Notes: generated by a model from the letters alone, not told the origin. DNA of 64,000 nt from CAWJPW01 sp963844845 (GCA_963844845.1 CAWJPW010000003.1:248001-312000); one strand, 5' to 3'; shown: positions 27,908 to 38,988, numbered from the stretch's first letter. Made by a program: numbers and translations.

Positions 27908-28272
27908 ACAGTCCTCCTCGTCACATCGCGCGTATCGTCGCTGCGCGGTCCCGAAACACTCTACCAGGGGAGAGGCCGCTCCCTGCCCTTGGCCCGTGGG
28001 TCGCGCGCGGGCTCGTCGCGAGACCGCCACGCGCTGGGAGCGTGCAGGGCATAGCCGGTGGACGGATTTCGGAGTGACGTGAGATGCCTGATTCCGGCAG
28101 ATTCGAGGGGCAGTACTCCGAGCACGAGCCGAGAGTCCGACGGAATCAAGCGCTCACGGCGCCCGAAAGGCGCCACGAATGCTATGCCCTACATACACTC
28201 CTAGGACGGCGGGTGCCTCCGTGGCCGCAGCAGAAGGCCGGCGAGACACGCAGGCGGCTATATACTCAGCGT
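27908..28272. other. 365-bp divergent intergenic region
   Basis: No gene is supported. It holds the upstream region of the QueD-family gene, a perfect hairpin GGCGCC-CGAAA-GGCGCC at 28158-28174 and the -10 of the HDAC-like gene at 28261-28266. The frame open from 28084 is upstream extension of that gene without homology. Confidence 0.6.
28261..28266 (+). promoter_or_regulatory. -10 hexamer of a probable leaderless transcript (HDAC-like gene)
   Basis: TATACT ends 6 bases before ATG 28273; no SD and no clear -35. Confidence 0.5.
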
Positions 28273-30105
28273 ATGGCGGGTCTTGGGCGGGTGCTCTCCT
28301 CGCTCCGGCGCCACTGGCGGAGGATCCGCCGGTGGTGGGGCTCTCCGGATCTGTGGTTCGTCTATCACCCGGACTACGACCGTGCCATCTCAGGAGTCCC
28401 CCTCGACCCCATGCGGGCGGACCGCATTCTCGCCTATCTCAGCGAGGAGGCCCTGGCGAGCGAGAACGCCATTTCGCTGGCGCGAGCGGCGTCCCTGGGG
28501 AACATCCTGCGAGTCCACTCCGAGACTTACGTGGAGAGCCTGCAGCGACCCGAGACCCTGGCTCGTATCCTCGGCGTGGCGGTGAGCGAGGCGGAGCTGG
28601 AGGGCATCCTCGACCTCCAGCGGCTCATGGTGGGGGGGACGATCCAGGCCTCGCGCCTGGCCGTGATGACCGGCGGTGTGGGCGTCCACCTCGGCGGAGG
28701 CTTTCATCACGCCAGCCGGGACCAGGGCATGGCGTTCTGCGTCTTCAACGACGTGGCGGTGGCCATTGCCCGGCTGCGTGCGCGCGGCTTCGCCGAACGA
28801 ATCATGGTGGTTGACCTCGACCTCCACGACGGCAACGGCACCCGCGCGGTGTTCGCCGCCGACGACAGCGTCTACACCTACTCGGTGCACAACCAGCACT
28901 GGGGTGACACCGACGCCGTCGCCTCCACCGCCATCGCCCTGGGCGAGGACGTCACCGACGACGTGCTGCTGGGGAGCTTGCGCGAGACCCTGCCGGAGCT
29001 GGTGGAGCGTTTTCGTCCCGGCCTCGCCTTCTTTCTCGCCGGCGTCGACAGTGCCGCCGACGACCGGCTCGGCAACTGGCGGCTCTCGGCGGCGGGCCTG
29101 CTGGCCCGTGACCAGCTCGTGCTCTCGCTGCTGCGGACCGATGCGCGCCCGGTGCCGACGGTGGTGGTGCTGGCCGGGGGCTACGGTCGCTCGGCGTGGC
29201 GCTACCCGGCCCGCTCCCTCGCCTGGCTTGCGAGTGGTGGCCGAGTCCTCGAGCCGCCGGAGACCGACGAGCTCGTGCTCCGCCACTTCCGACAGCTCAG
29301 GGCGCGGTTGGACCCGGGGGCTCTCACCAGCGAGCCCGGCGACTTCTCGTGGCGCCTCACGGCCGACGACCTGGTGGGGATGCTCCCGGGAATCCCGCGG
29401 CAGACCAGGTTCCTCCGCTACTTCTCCCGCCACGGGTTGGAGCTGGTGCTCGAGCGCTTCGGCCTGCTGCGCCAGCTGCGCGCCCGCGGCTACCCCAACC
29501 CAGAGCTCGCGATCGACCTCTCCCATCCCCTCGGGCAGACACTGCGAATCTGGAGTGATCCCGGCCACGCCGAGCTCCTGGTCGAGCTGCGCGTCGGTCG
29601 CAATCTCCGCGTCGTCCCCGGCATGGAGGTCATGGTCGTCGAGTGGCTGCTGCTGCAGAACCCGCGCGCGGTGTTCGAGGGTGACCATCGGCCGCTGCCC
29701 GACCAGCGCCATCCCGGCCTCGGGCTGCTGCGGGAGTTTCTCGGCTGGCTGGTCATGGTCTGCGAGCTCCTCGAGCTCGACGGCATCTACTACGTCCCGT
29801 CTCATTACCACGTGGCGGTGCAGAGCCGTCGGCTCGTGCGTTTCCTTCGCCCCGAGCACGAGGCACGCTTCCGTGCGCTGGCGGAGGTCCTCGCCGACCT
29901 CCCCCTCGGCCAGGCGACCCGGGCGGTGGAGGACGGAAGGGTAGTGGACGCGACGTCCCACGAGCCGGTGGCGTGGGAGACGTACCCGATGGTGTTGCCG
30001 GTGTCCGAGCGGCTGCGGGAACAGGTGTTCTCGCCCCAGTACGAAGCCACTGTGGAAGCCGCACGCCAGCTGCTGCACCTCGAGCTGAGGGCGGCTCGGG
30101 GGTAG
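28273..30105 (+). CDS. Histone-deacetylase-superfamily protein with an unknown C-terminal domain
   Basis: A 610-residue protein. Residues about 30-330 match the HDAC/AcuC/AphA superfamily of zinc amidohydrolases: GGGFHHASRDQGMAFCVFNDVAVAI with the catalytic His pair, DLDLHDGNGTRAVF with metal Asp and His, SVHN, AGVDSAADDRLG and the GGYG tyrosine. Residues about 335-610 form a separate region with no motif I recognise (DDLVGMLPGIPRQTRFLRYF, ELLVELRVGRNLRVVPGMEVMVVEWLLLQNP, YYVPSHYHVAVQSRRLVRFLRPEHEARFRAL). Known members usually lack such an extension. The basic N-terminus (LRRHWRRIRRWW) could contact membrane or nucleic acid. Substrate unknown. Confidence 0.85.
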   Translation: MAGLGRVLSSLRRHWRRIRRWWGSPDLWFVYHPDYDRAISGVPLDPMRADRILAYLSEEALASENAISLARAASLGNILRVHSETYVESLQRPETLARILGVAVSEAELEGILDLQRLMVGGTIQASRLAVMTGGVGVHLGGGFHHASRDQGMAFCVFNDVAVAIARLRARGFAERIMVVDLDLHDGNGTRAVFAADDSVYTYSVHNQHWGDTDAVASTAIALGEDVTDDVLLGSLRETLPELVERFRPGLAFFLAGVDSAADDRLGNWRLSAAGLLARDQLVLSLLRTDARPVPTVVVLAGGYGRSAWRYPARSLAWLASGGRVLEPPETDELVLRHFRQLRARLDPGALTSEPGDFSWRLTADDLVGMLPGIPRQTRFLRYFSRHGLELVLERFGLLRQLRARGYPNPELAIDLSHPLGQTLRIWSDPGHAELLVELRVGRNLRVVPGMEVMVVEWLLLQNPRAVFEGDHRPLPDQRHPGLGLLREFLGWLVMVCELLELDGIYYVPSHYHVAVQSRRLVRFLRPEHEARFRALAEVLADLPLGQATRAVEDGRVVDATSHEPVAWETYPMVLPVSERLREQVFSPQYEATVEAARQLLHLELRAARG

Positions 30106-30273
30106 CCCCCGACTGATCGCAACCAGTCGACGATGCCGAGTTCCGGGACGCGGGCGGGCCTGTCGCTGTTCCGGGTGACCGGCGCTGCGACATCGTCGAG
30201 GCTGGTGTCGGTGATGCGGATCTCGTTGCCATTTGCCGGCGACTTCACTACCGTGCGCCCGAGGGAGGCGGCG

Positions 30274-31026
30274 ATGGCGCGACGTTTCGAGCACGCGGTG
30301 GTGGTGGGCGCGTCGTCCGGAATCGGTGCCGCGCTGGCGCGTCGGTTGGCTGCCCAGGGCAGCAAGGTGGCACTGGTGGCGCGGCGGGCCGAGGCGCTCA
30401 CGGCGCTGGCGTCCGAGCTCAACCAGGGACGCGGCGAGCCGGTCGCCTTCGTCTTCCCCCACGACGTCTGCCGCCGCGAGGAGGCGTCGGCGCTGATTCA
30501 GGAGATCGCCCGCGCCCTCGGCGGTCTCGACCTCGTGATCTACGCCGCCGGGATCATGCCGGCGGTGGCCTTCGACGAGTTCGACCCGGTCAAGGACGCC
30601 GCCATTCTCGAGGTGAACCTGCTCGGCGCGGTGGCTTGGCTGGACCCGGTTGCTGCACGCTTCGCGAGGGTTGGCCGCGGCACCATTGTCGGCATCGGCT
30701 CCATCGCCGGCGACCGTGGCCGCTCCGTCAACCCCGCGTACAACACCTCAAAGGCCGCGCTCCACACCTTCCTCGAGGCTCTCCGCAACCGGGTGGCGCG
30801 GCGCGGCGTCCGGGTCGTGACCATCAAGCCCGGTTTCGTCGACACCCCGATGCTGGCGGGTCGACCCGGCGTGCGCGGCGCCATCTCCGCCGCCCGTGCG
30901 GCAGAGATCATCCTGCGCAAGGCGCGGCGGGGTGTGGTGACCGCTTACGTGCCTGCCCGCTGGCGGCTGGTGAGCTGGGTTATCCGGGCGATCCCGTCGG
31001 TGCTGTTCCGGCAGCTGAAGGTCTGA
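30274..31026 (+). CDS. Short-chain dehydrogenase/reductase (DprE2-like)
   Basis: A 250-residue NAD(P)-dependent reductase. Cofactor motif VVGASSGIGAALARRL at residues 9-24, YAAGIM, catalytic Ser in GIGSIAGDRG and YNTSKAALHTFLEAL (YxxxK). Start ATG 30274 follows GAGGGAGG. The C-terminus has a hydrophobic, basic stretch (ARWRLVSWVIRAIPSVLFRQLKV), as in membrane-associated SDRs. The next gene, 2 bases on, is an FAD oxidase of the DprE1 type; this SDR+FAD pairing is that of the decaprenylphosphoryl-ribose 2'-epimerase. The analogy is inference from gene order. Confidence 0.85.
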   Translation: MARRFEHAVVVGASSGIGAALARRLAAQGSKVALVARRAEALTALASELNQGRGEPVAFVFPHDVCRREEASALIQEIARALGGLDLVIYAAGIMPAVAFDEFDPVKDAAILEVNLLGAVAWLDPVAARFARVGRGTIVGIGSIAGDRGRSVNPAYNTSKAALHTFLEALRNRVARRGVRVVTIKPGFVDTPMLAGRPGVRGAISAARAAEIILRKARRGVVTAYVPARWRLVSWVIRAIPSVLFRQLKV

Positions 31027-31028
31027 GA

Positions 31029-32453
31029 ATGGCGGCATTTCTTCCCGAGGAACGGTTGGAGTGGGTGGAGGGGTGGGGGACGGCGGTGGGCGGGGCCGGC
31101 TACGTCTACCGGCCGTCCACCGTGGGGGGCGTCCGCGAGGTGCTCGACACGGCGCGCACCCATGGAGTGCCGGTGGTGGCCCGCGGCGCCGGCTGCAGCT
31201 ACGGTGACGCTGCTCTGCTGCCCGAGGCGGTGGTTCTCGACCACTCGCGTCTTGACCGCATCCTCGCCTGGGACCCCGCGACCGGTGTCGTGGACGTCGA
31301 GCCCGGTGTCACCGTTCGACGGCTGTGGCGCTTCGTGCTCGGCGACGGCTGGTGGCCGCCGGTGGTCACCGGCACCATGGAGCCCACCGTCGGCGGCTGC
31401 CTCGCCATGAACGTGCACGGCAAGAACAACTGGCGGCGCGGCACCTTCGGCGAGCATTGCTCGGAGCTGGACCTGCTGCTGGCGTCCGGCGAGCTGCGCA
31501 CTCTTGTCCGCGGGCGCGACGACGGGCTCCTCAACGGGATCACCGGCTCGTTCGGTCAGCTCGGGATCATCACCCGGGCGCGGCTGCAGCTCAAGCGGGT
31601 GCACTCGGGCCTGCTCGAGGTTCGTGCCTGCTCGGCGCCCGACCTCGGTGCCATGCTCGCCGCCCTGGACGACGGCAAGGACGCCTGGGAGTACGCGGTG
31701 GGCTGGATCGACGCCTTCGCCGGTGGACGGCGTCTGGGTCGCGGGCTGCTCCACTTCGCGCGCCACCTCGAGCCAGGGGAGGACCCCGAGCCCGCGCAGT
31801 CGCTGCGGGTGGAGTCGCAGGACCTGCCCGAGGCCCTCTTCGGGGTTCTGCCCAAGGCGGTGCTCTGGCGGCTGCTCAAGCCGTGGACCAACCGCCCGGG
31901 GATGCGGCTGGTCAACCTCGCCAAGTATCGAGCCGGGAGCACGGCGGGCGAGGGCCAGGTGTACCGTCAGGGCCTGGCGGCGTTCTCCTTCCTGCTCGAC
32001 TACGTGCCCCACTGGAAGCTGGTGTACGGCCCGGGCGGGCTCATCCAGCACCAGTCGTTCGTGCCGGCGGCGGCTGCCGAGGAGGTCTTCCGCCGCCAGC
32101 TGGAGCTGTGCCGGCAGCGCGGCATACCGTCCTTCCTGGCGGTGCTCAAACGGCACCGGCCCGACCCGGCGTTGCTCTCGCATGGCCTCGACGGCTTCTC
32201 GCTGGCGCTGGACTTCAAGGTGACCCAGCGCAACCGGAAGGCGCTGTGGGCGCTGGTGCGCGAGCTGGCGGAGCCCGTGGTGGAGGCGGGAGGGCGCTTC
32301 TACCCGGCCAAGGACGCCGCCCTCCCCGGCGAGCTCTACCGCGCCACCTTCGCGGCCGGTGAGCTGAGGCGCTTCCTCGAGGTGAAGAAGGACCTCGATC
32401 CCGAGGGCACGCTGCGTTCGGCATTGGCGGAGCGACTCGCAGTGTATCCTTGA
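31029..32453 (+). CDS. FAD-binding oxidoreductase (DprE1-like)
   Basis: A 474-residue flavoprotein of the VAO/aldonolactone-oxidase fold. The FAD-binding half has VPVVARGAGCSYGDAALLPE and GTMEPTVGGCLAMNVHGKNNWRRGTFGEH, close to the HGKNHH motif of DprE1, followed by GSFGQLGIITRARLQL. The C-terminal half is a cap domain ending FYPAKDAALPGELYRATF and the helix RRFLEVKKDLDPEGTLRSALAERL. With the SDR upstream it could epimerise a lipid-linked sugar or oxidise a sterol-like substrate. The stop overlaps the region of the dacB start. Confidence 0.82.
   Translation: MAAFLPEERLEWVEGWGTAVGGAGYVYRPSTVGGVREVLDTARTHGVPVVARGAGCSYGDAALLPEAVVLDHSRLDRILAWDPATGVVDVEPGVTVRRLWRFVLGDGWWPPVVTGTMEPTVGGCLAMNVHGKNNWRRGTFGEHCSELDLLLASGELRTLVRGRDDGLLNGITGSFGQLGIITRARLQLKRVHSGLLEVRACSAPDLGAMLAALDDGKDAWEYAVGWIDAFAGGRRLGRGLLHFARHLEPGEDPEPAQSLRVESQDLPEALFGVLPKAVLWRLLKPWTNRPGMRLVNLAKYRAGSTAGEGQVYRQGLAAFSFLLDYVPHWKLVYGPGGLIQHQSFVPAAAAEEVFRRQLELCRQRGIPSFLAVLKRHRPDPALLSHGLDGFSLALDFKVTQRNRKALWALVRELAEPVVEAGGRFYPAKDAALPGELYRATFAAGELRRFLEVKKDLDPEGTLRSALAERLAVYP
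32445..32450 (+). promoter_or_regulatory. -10 hexamer before dacB
   Basis: TATCCT ends 8 bases before ATG 32459. It lies inside the end of the preceding gene, so an internal leaderless promoter is only possible. Confidence 0.3.
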
Positions 32454-32458
32454 CCGCC

Positions 32459-33817
32459 ATGGGAGTCGTTCTCGCCCTTCTCCTCGCTGTCGCAGCGCCT
32501 GCCGTCGCCGTCGAGGCGCCGGCCCCGGCGGGCCTCTCCTCGCATCTCCTCTACCACGTGGAAGCGCCTGGCGGTGAGGTGGTGTGGGCCCGTGGCAGCG
32601 ATCGGCCGTTCAACCCCGCGTCGGTGGTCAAGGTGGGTACCACGCTGTGGGCACTGGACAGGCTGGGGGTTGACCACCGCTACGTCACGTCTGTCGGCTA
32701 CCGGGGTTCCTGGCGACGGGCCGGCTCCACGATTGAAGGCTCCCTCATGGTGGTGGGCGGCGCCGACCCCGACTTCCAGCCCGAGAACGCGTTTCTCGTG
32801 GCCCGCGAGCTCAACCGCCTGGGTGTGCGGGAGGTGAGCGGGGGACTGCTGGTGCAGGGAGAGTTCTGGATGGGCTGGGAGGGGGGCGTGCAGCGGCGTC
32901 TCGACGACCCCCGGCGGCGCACTCTGGAGATGGGACGTCGCTTCCAGCAGGCCCTCGATCCGAGGCGGTGGGACAAGGACCTGAGCGGACAGTGGCGCCG
33001 GTTTGCCGAGCGCACCGCGCTGGATCCGGCACATCCTCCGGCGGTGCGCGTGCGGGGACGGGTCGCCGAGGTGGAGACCGCCAGGATGGTGCCGCTGCTG
33101 CGCCACCTGTCCAACCCGCTGCCGGTGATCCTCAAGCGTTTCGACAGCTACTCCAACAACGACATCCAGCGGGTGGCCGACGGTCTCGGCGGCACGGCGG
33201 CCGAGGAGGCGTGGCTGCGGACGATCTTGGGGGTAGGGCCGGACGAGCTCTCGCTCTCCACCAGCTCGGGGGAGCTGGTCAACCGCATGACGCCGCGGGT
33301 CGTGGTGCGGCTCCTGCGCACTTTTCGCGCGACGGTGCGGCGGCTCGGTCTCGAGCCCGCGGACCTGCTGCCGTCATCGGGTTGCGACCCGGGGACGGTG
33401 CGGCACCTGTTCCCGAGCCTGCGCCGTGCCTCCCTCGCCGGTGCCGTCACCGCCAAGACGGGGACCCTGACCACCACCGACGGCGGGGTGGCGGTGCTGG
33501 CGGGTTTCGTGCGGATGCGGACCGGACACGATGCCGTGTTCTGCGTTGCCGCACCCAACGCCCGTGGCCATATCTACAGGCTCCGGCGTGAGGAGCAGAC
33601 CTGGCTGCTGCATGTGATCCGCGACCTTGGGGGAGCAGAGCCCGGACCCTGTGGGGCGCCCTTCCAGATGTCCGACGCGGATGCCGACGTGGTGGGGTTG
33701 GCGCCGTTGGGGCATGCTGGTTCGCCGGCGGCAGCCAAGACGTCGCGCTTCGACCCGGCTCCCGGTATCGACCCGTCCACGGTGTCGGCAACCGCCCCCA
33801 CGACGCTGCAGCGCTAA
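32459..33817 (+). CDS. dacB: D-alanyl-D-alanine carboxypeptidase/endopeptidase (peptidase S13)
   Basis: A 452-residue periplasmic PBP4-type enzyme that trims peptidoglycan peptides. Signal peptide residues 1-18. The serine active-site motifs are S55-V-V-K58 in PASVVKVGT, SNN in FDSYSNND and KTG in TAKTGTLTTTDG. The long insert between the first two motifs is family-typical. Start ATG 32459 is chosen; a TTG at 32450 overlapping the previous stop is an alternative. The C-terminus beyond the KTG motif has a Pro/Ala/Thr-rich tail of about 50 residues. Confidence 0.92.
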   Translation: MGVVLALLLAVAAPAVAVEAPAPAGLSSHLLYHVEAPGGEVVWARGSDRPFNPASVVKVGTTLWALDRLGVDHRYVTSVGYRGSWRRAGSTIEGSLMVVGGADPDFQPENAFLVARELNRLGVREVSGGLLVQGEFWMGWEGGVQRRLDDPRRRTLEMGRRFQQALDPRRWDKDLSGQWRRFAERTALDPAHPPAVRVRGRVAEVETARMVPLLRHLSNPLPVILKRFDSYSNNDIQRVADGLGGTAAEEAWLRTILGVGPDELSLSTSSGELVNRMTPRVVVRLLRTFRATVRRLGLEPADLLPSSGCDPGTVRHLFPSLRRASLAGAVTAKTGTLTTTDGGVAVLAGFVRMRTGHDAVFCVAAPNARGHIYRLRREEQTWLLHVIRDLGGAEPGPCGAPFQMSDADADVVGLAPLGHAGSPAAAKTSRFDPAPGIDPSTVSATAPTTLQR

Positions 33818-33867
33818 CCGGAGCGGAGCTACAATCGCCACGCCACCATCGTGGCTCGGGAGGCGGG

Positions 33868-34437
33868 ATGCTGCGCGACGACGTGGAAGGGATCTGGCCG
33901 GAGCTGCAGTGGATCGAGGACTTCGAGCTGAGGGCTCGGACCACCGACTGCTGGGTGCGCGCGTTCGAGCTCTCGCCGCTCGATCCCGCCGACCTGGAGC
34001 GCATCCCCTTCACCCTCAAGGTGCCGGGGTGCCCGGTGAGCTTCATGGCGCACAAGCGGTTGGTGGTGCACGTCGCCCGTGACGCGGGCGCCAAGATCCG
34101 CGAGTTCTTCAAGGAGGCGCTGCCGGTGGACATGGACGTGCTGGTAGCGGGCGCCATTCTCGCCGACGTCGGCAAGCTGTTGGAGTACGAGGGTGACGGC
34201 GAGGGAGGGACTCGCCAGTCGGCGCGCGGCCAGTACTTGCGTCATCCCTTCACCGGTGTGGCCCTGGCCATGGAGTGCGGCCTGCCCGATGCGGTCTGCC
34301 ACATCGTCGCCACCCACGCGGGCGAGGGCAACCTGGTCGCACGCACCACCGAGGCCTGGGTGGTCCACCATGCTGACTTCATGACCTATGAGCCGTTCGT
34401 GAAGCGCCTCGAGCCGCCGCCGCCCCCCGCCCGGTAA
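33868..34437 (+). CDS. HD-domain phosphohydrolase-like protein with altered HD dyad
   Basis: A 189-residue protein. The HD-fold positions appear in order: MAHKRLVVHVARDAG (first His), GAILADVGKLLEY, LRHPFTGVALAM, CHIVATHAGEGN and VVHHADFM. In the second, most family members read HD(I/V)GK; here it is ADVGK, so the dyad His is Ala. Metal binding may be altered or rearranged. TACAAT at 33830-33835 and GGGAGG before ATG 33868 support promoter and start. The N-terminal 50 residues have no homology I recognise. Confidence 0.7.
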   Translation: MLRDDVEGIWPELQWIEDFELRARTTDCWVRAFELSPLDPADLERIPFTLKVPGCPVSFMAHKRLVVHVARDAGAKIREFFKEALPVDMDVLVAGAILADVGKLLEYEGDGEGGTRQSARGQYLRHPFTGVALAMECGLPDAVCHIVATHAGEGNLVARTTEAWVVHHADFMTYEPFVKRLEPPPPPAR

Positions 34438-34505
34438 AGGGTGAAGACTGAGGAGCGGACGACCGTGGCGGGGGCGGGAGGAGGCTTACTCTCTGCTCTT
34501 TACGT
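34433..34505. repeat. Short imperfect GTAAAG inverted repeat
   Basis: GGTAAAGGGTGAAGAC at the left and CTGCTCTTTACG at the right face each other between the HD gene and the kinase gene. Similar motifs flank 44698-44927. Confidence 0.4.
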
Positions 34506-36818
34506 TCATTGTCGCTGTGCCGCGCCGGAGCTGCCGGGCTCGTCGAGCGCGAGTACATCCGGGTGCTCCGCGCCCAGGGCGGCGGTGAGGATGGTGCGGG
34601 CGCGGGCGAGCGCGGCGTCGGCTTCGGCGCCCCGCCCCTGGGCACGGTAGAGCCGGGCGAGCTGGGCGAGGGTGCGGCCCACGTCGGCGTGGGCAGGATC
34701 TGCCGCCTCGCGGATGCGCAACGACTCCAGCAGCTGCTCCTCGGCCTCGGCCGGGCGGCCGAGGCCGGCCATCGCGAGGGCGAGGACGCGCCGGGCCTCG
34801 GCCAGCGCCGGATGGTCGGGACCCAGGGCCGAGCGGAGTATCTCGAGAGCCTGGCGAGCGAGCCGTTCGCCCTCGGCCGGGCGGTTGATCAGGGTGCAGG
34901 CCTCGGCCAGGTTGCTCAGCAGCATGGCCCGGACCGGGTGGCTTGCCCCCAGGGACTCTGTGGCGGTGGCCACGGCATCGCGGTAGGTAGCCTCGGCCTC
35001 CTCATAGCGACCGAGTGCGAACAGGTCCACCGCCAGGTTGTTGACCGCCATTGCCACCTGTGGATGGTGCTCGCCGAGGCGCTTGCGGGTCGTATCGATG
35101 GCCCGTCGGTACAGCCCTTCGGCCTCGGCGTAGCGGCCGAGCTCCTTCCTCGCAGTGGCGAGGTTGACGACGATGAGGGGGACGTCGGGGTCGTTCGGTT
35201 CGAGGTGGCGCTCGGCTGCCACGAGGGCCTGGCTCAGGCGCTGCTCGGCCTCCCGGTAGTGTCCGCGGTCGAGGAGCACCAGCGCCAGGTTGGTGCTGGT
35301 AGCGGTGGTGTCGGGATGGTCGGCGCCGAGCAGCGCGGTGCGCTCCGCCAGTGCCTGTCGCAGCGCCTCCTCGGCCTCGTCCTGCCGTGCCTGCCGGGTG
35401 AGCGTGACCCCCAGGAGATTGAGGGCGGTCGCGTGCTCGGCACGCCGGTCGTGCTGCTCAGCGATGGTGATGGCGCGCGCGAACAGTCGCCCGGCGTTCG
35501 CCCACTCGGCCTGATCGGCGACGGCGTTGGCGAGCGGGAGGAGGATCGGTAGCAGCTCGGCGCTGGTGGGCCCGGTGAGCTCTTCCTGGACTGTCAGCGC
35601 CTCCTCGAGCAGGGCGGTGGCCTCGCTGCCGAGGCCGAGATTGCCGTGGATGGCGCCCAGGGTCGTGAGCAGCCGTACCCTCGTGGCGGGCTGCTCGTTG
35701 AGGCGCCCCTGCAGTCGTTCGACCCCGCGCGCGAGGATCTCGCGGGCGCTGGCATCGGGGCCGACGCCTCCCTGGTGGGGGTCCGAGGCGCGGAAGAGGT
35801 CGGCGAGGAAGTCGGTGGTGGCCAACGCGGAGGCGGCCTCCTGCCGCGCCCGCTGCAGGCCGGCGAGGGAGAGAATGGTCCCGGTGACCAGGCCGAGGAC
35901 CGCCACCGCCACCGCCGCACGGCGCAGGCGTCGCATGGGTCGTGTGCGTAGATGCTGGAGCCTGGCCAGGGTCGCCTCGGCGGTGGGCCGCTGCTGCGGC
36001 TCGAACGCGGTGAGGTCGGTGACCAGTGATGCCAGCGAGCGGTCGACTCCGGCGAGGGGACGCACGTCAGCCCACCGCGCCCGGCGGATCACGTCGAGGG
36101 GGCCTCCCTCGCTGGCGTAGGCCGAGTGACCGGTGAGCATCTCGTGCAGCACGAGACCGAGCACGAACATGTCTCCGGCGGCGGTCACCGTGCCGCCCAC
36201 CGCCTGCTCGGGGCACATGTAGAGAGGCGTGCCCACGACCTCGCCGGTCCGAGTGAGGGACTCGCCGTCCTCGGGGGTCCACGGTGACCTGGGCGACGAG
36301 CCCGTCGGACCCATCACGTCTGCGAGCTCCGGCGCCTCCTCCTCCTCGAGCTGGAGAGCGAGTCCGAAGTCGAGCACCTTGACGGTGCCGTCCTCGGCCA
36401 GCATCACGTTCTCGGGCTTCAGGTCGCGGTGGACGATGCTCACCGCGTGGGCGGCGGCGAGGGCCGAGCAGATCCCGGTGACGATCTCCACGACTCGATC
36501 GGGGCCCAGGCCGTCGGCGATGGCGTGCCGCAAGGTCTGACCGCGCACCAGCTCCATGACCAGGTAGTCGGCCTCCTCGCCCTCGACGAACGCATACAAA
36601 CGGCAGATGTTGGGATGCTCGAGACGGGACAGGATGCGGGCCTCGCGGACGAACCGCAGCCGCGCCTCGGCATCGGTTGAGCCGCTGCGCTGCACCATCT
36701 TGACGGCAACGCTGCGGCCGAGGCGCTGGTCGACGCCCTCCCAGACCTCGCCCATCCCGCCGGAGCCGAGGCGCTCGACGAGTTGGACGCCTCCAATGCA
36801 CTCACCGATTTCGGGCAT
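34506..36818 (-). CDS. Membrane-anchored Ser/Thr protein kinase with TPR sensor/scaffold
   Basis: A 770-residue Hanks-type kinase. Kinase domain residues 10-275: glycine loop [13 protein letters not shown] lysine K40 (VAVK), catalytic loop HRDLKPEN (D132), DFG at 150-152 and APE-like CPEQA. A transmembrane helix lies near residues 297-318. After it come about ten TPR-like repeats ([28 protein letters not shown] and similar). Start ATG 36818 is chosen because homology begins there. An acidic/Ser-rich activation-loop insert ([22 protein letters not shown]) is unusual. Targets unknown. Confidence 0.93.
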   Translation of the reverse strand: MPEIGECIGGVQLVERLGSGGMGEVWEGVDQRLGRSVAVKMVQRSGSTDAEARLRFVREARILSRLEHPNICRLYAFVEGEEADYLVMELVRGQTLRHAIADGLGPDRVVEIVTGICSALAAAHAVSIVHRDLKPENVMLAEDGTVKVLDFGLALQLEEEEAPELADVMGPTGSSPRSPWTPEDGESLTRTGEVVGTPLYMCPEQAVGGTVTAAGDMFVLGLVLHEMLTGHSAYASEGGPLDVIRRARWADVRPLAGVDRSLASLVTDLTAFEPQQRPTAEATLARLQHLRTRPMRRLRRAAVAVAVLGLVTGTILSLAGLQRARQEAASALATTDFLADLFRASDPHQGGVGPDASAREILARGVERLQGRLNEQPATRVRLLTTLGAIHGNLGLGSEATALLEEALTVQEELTGPTSAELLPILLPLANAVADQAEWANAGRLFARAITIAEQHDRRAEHATALNLLGVTLTRQARQDEAEEALRQALAERTALLGADHPDTTATSTNLALVLLDRGHYREAEQRLSQALVAAERHLEPNDPDVPLIVVNLATARKELGRYAEAEGLYRRAIDTTRKRLGEHHPQVAMAVNNLAVDLFALGRYEEAEATYRDAVATATESLGASHPVRAMLLSNLAEACTLINRPAEGERLARQALEILRSALGPDHPALAEARRVLALAMAGLGRPAEAEEQLLESLRIREAADPAHADVGRTLAQLARLYRAQGRGAEADAALARARTILTAALGAEHPDVLALDEPGSSGAAQRQ

Positions 36819-36877
36819 TTCGACAAGGTCCTTGCGAGCATCATACTCTGGACGGGACGGTGCAACGGTTACCGCCC

Positions 36878-36912
36878 ATGCAAACGAAAGGCCCGGACCG
36901 AGGTCCGGGCCT
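36878..36912 (-). terminator. Intrinsic terminator after groEL
   Basis: A perfect 12-bp stem AAGGCCCGGACC / GGTCCGGGCCTT with a 2-base loop. On the minus strand it is followed by TTTCGTTTG. It lies 29 bases after the groEL stop. Confidence 0.85.
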
Positions 36913-36940
36913 TCCACTCGATTCACGGAGTGAGTCGAGA

Positions 36941-38605
<1,665 letters not shown>

Positions 38606-38896
38606 TTACTTCTCGATGATGGCGAGGATCTCATCCTCGCGGACGATGGTGAACTCGTCGTCACCAATCTTGATGTCGTTGCCGGAGTACTTGCCGATGA
38701 GCACCCGGTTGCCGGCCTTCACGGTCATGGGCTGGCGCTTGCCGTGCTCGTCGAACTTGCCGTCGCCCACCGAGACGATCTCGGCTTCCTGGGGCTTCTC
38801 CTTGGCGGTGTCCGGGATGATGATGCCGCCCCGCACCTCTTCCTGCGTTTCGATCCGCTTCAGGAGGACGCGGTCGTAAAGGGGCTTCACCTGCAT
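38606..38896 (-). CDS. groES: Co-chaperonin GroES
   Basis: A 96-residue lid subunit of the chaperonin. KPLYDRVLLKRIETQEEVRGGIIIPDTAKEKP includes the mobile loop (ETQEEVRGGIIIPD). Start ATG 38896 follows AAAGGAG; the frame upstream is leader. It is the first gene of the groESL operon, with a promoter at 38960-38988 and CIRCE at 38929-38955. Confidence 0.98.
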   Translation of the reverse strand: MQVKPLYDRVLLKRIETQEEVRGGIIIPDTAKEKPQEAEIVSVGDGKFDEHGKRQPMTVKAGNRVLIGKYSGNDIKIGDDEFTIVREDEILAIIEK

Positions 38897-38928
38897 GTTC
38901 TTCACTCCTTTCGGGTTGTGGTCGAGAT

Positions 38929-38955
38929 TTAGCACTCGCAAGCGGCGAGTGCTGA
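38929..38955 (-). promoter_or_regulatory. CIRCE operator (HrcA site) of groESL
   Basis: TTAGCACTC-N9-GAGTGCTGA, one base from the consensus TTAGCACTC-N9-GAGTGCTAA. It lies in the 5' leader between promoter and groES; HrcA repression by family knowledge. No hrcA gene is in the window. Confidence 0.92.
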
Positions 38956-38959
38956 TAGA

Positions 38960-38988
38960 AATATACTCACCGAATACGCCAGTGTCAA
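38960..38988 (-). promoter_or_regulatory. Strong sigma70-like promoter of groESL
   Basis: On the minus strand TTGACA (38988-38983), a 17-base spacer and TATATT (38965-38960). Confidence 0.92.

Noticed and set aside
28084..28272. N-terminal extension of the HDAC-like protein to 28084
   Set aside because: No homology and no SD; a -10 hexamer lies directly before ATG 28273.
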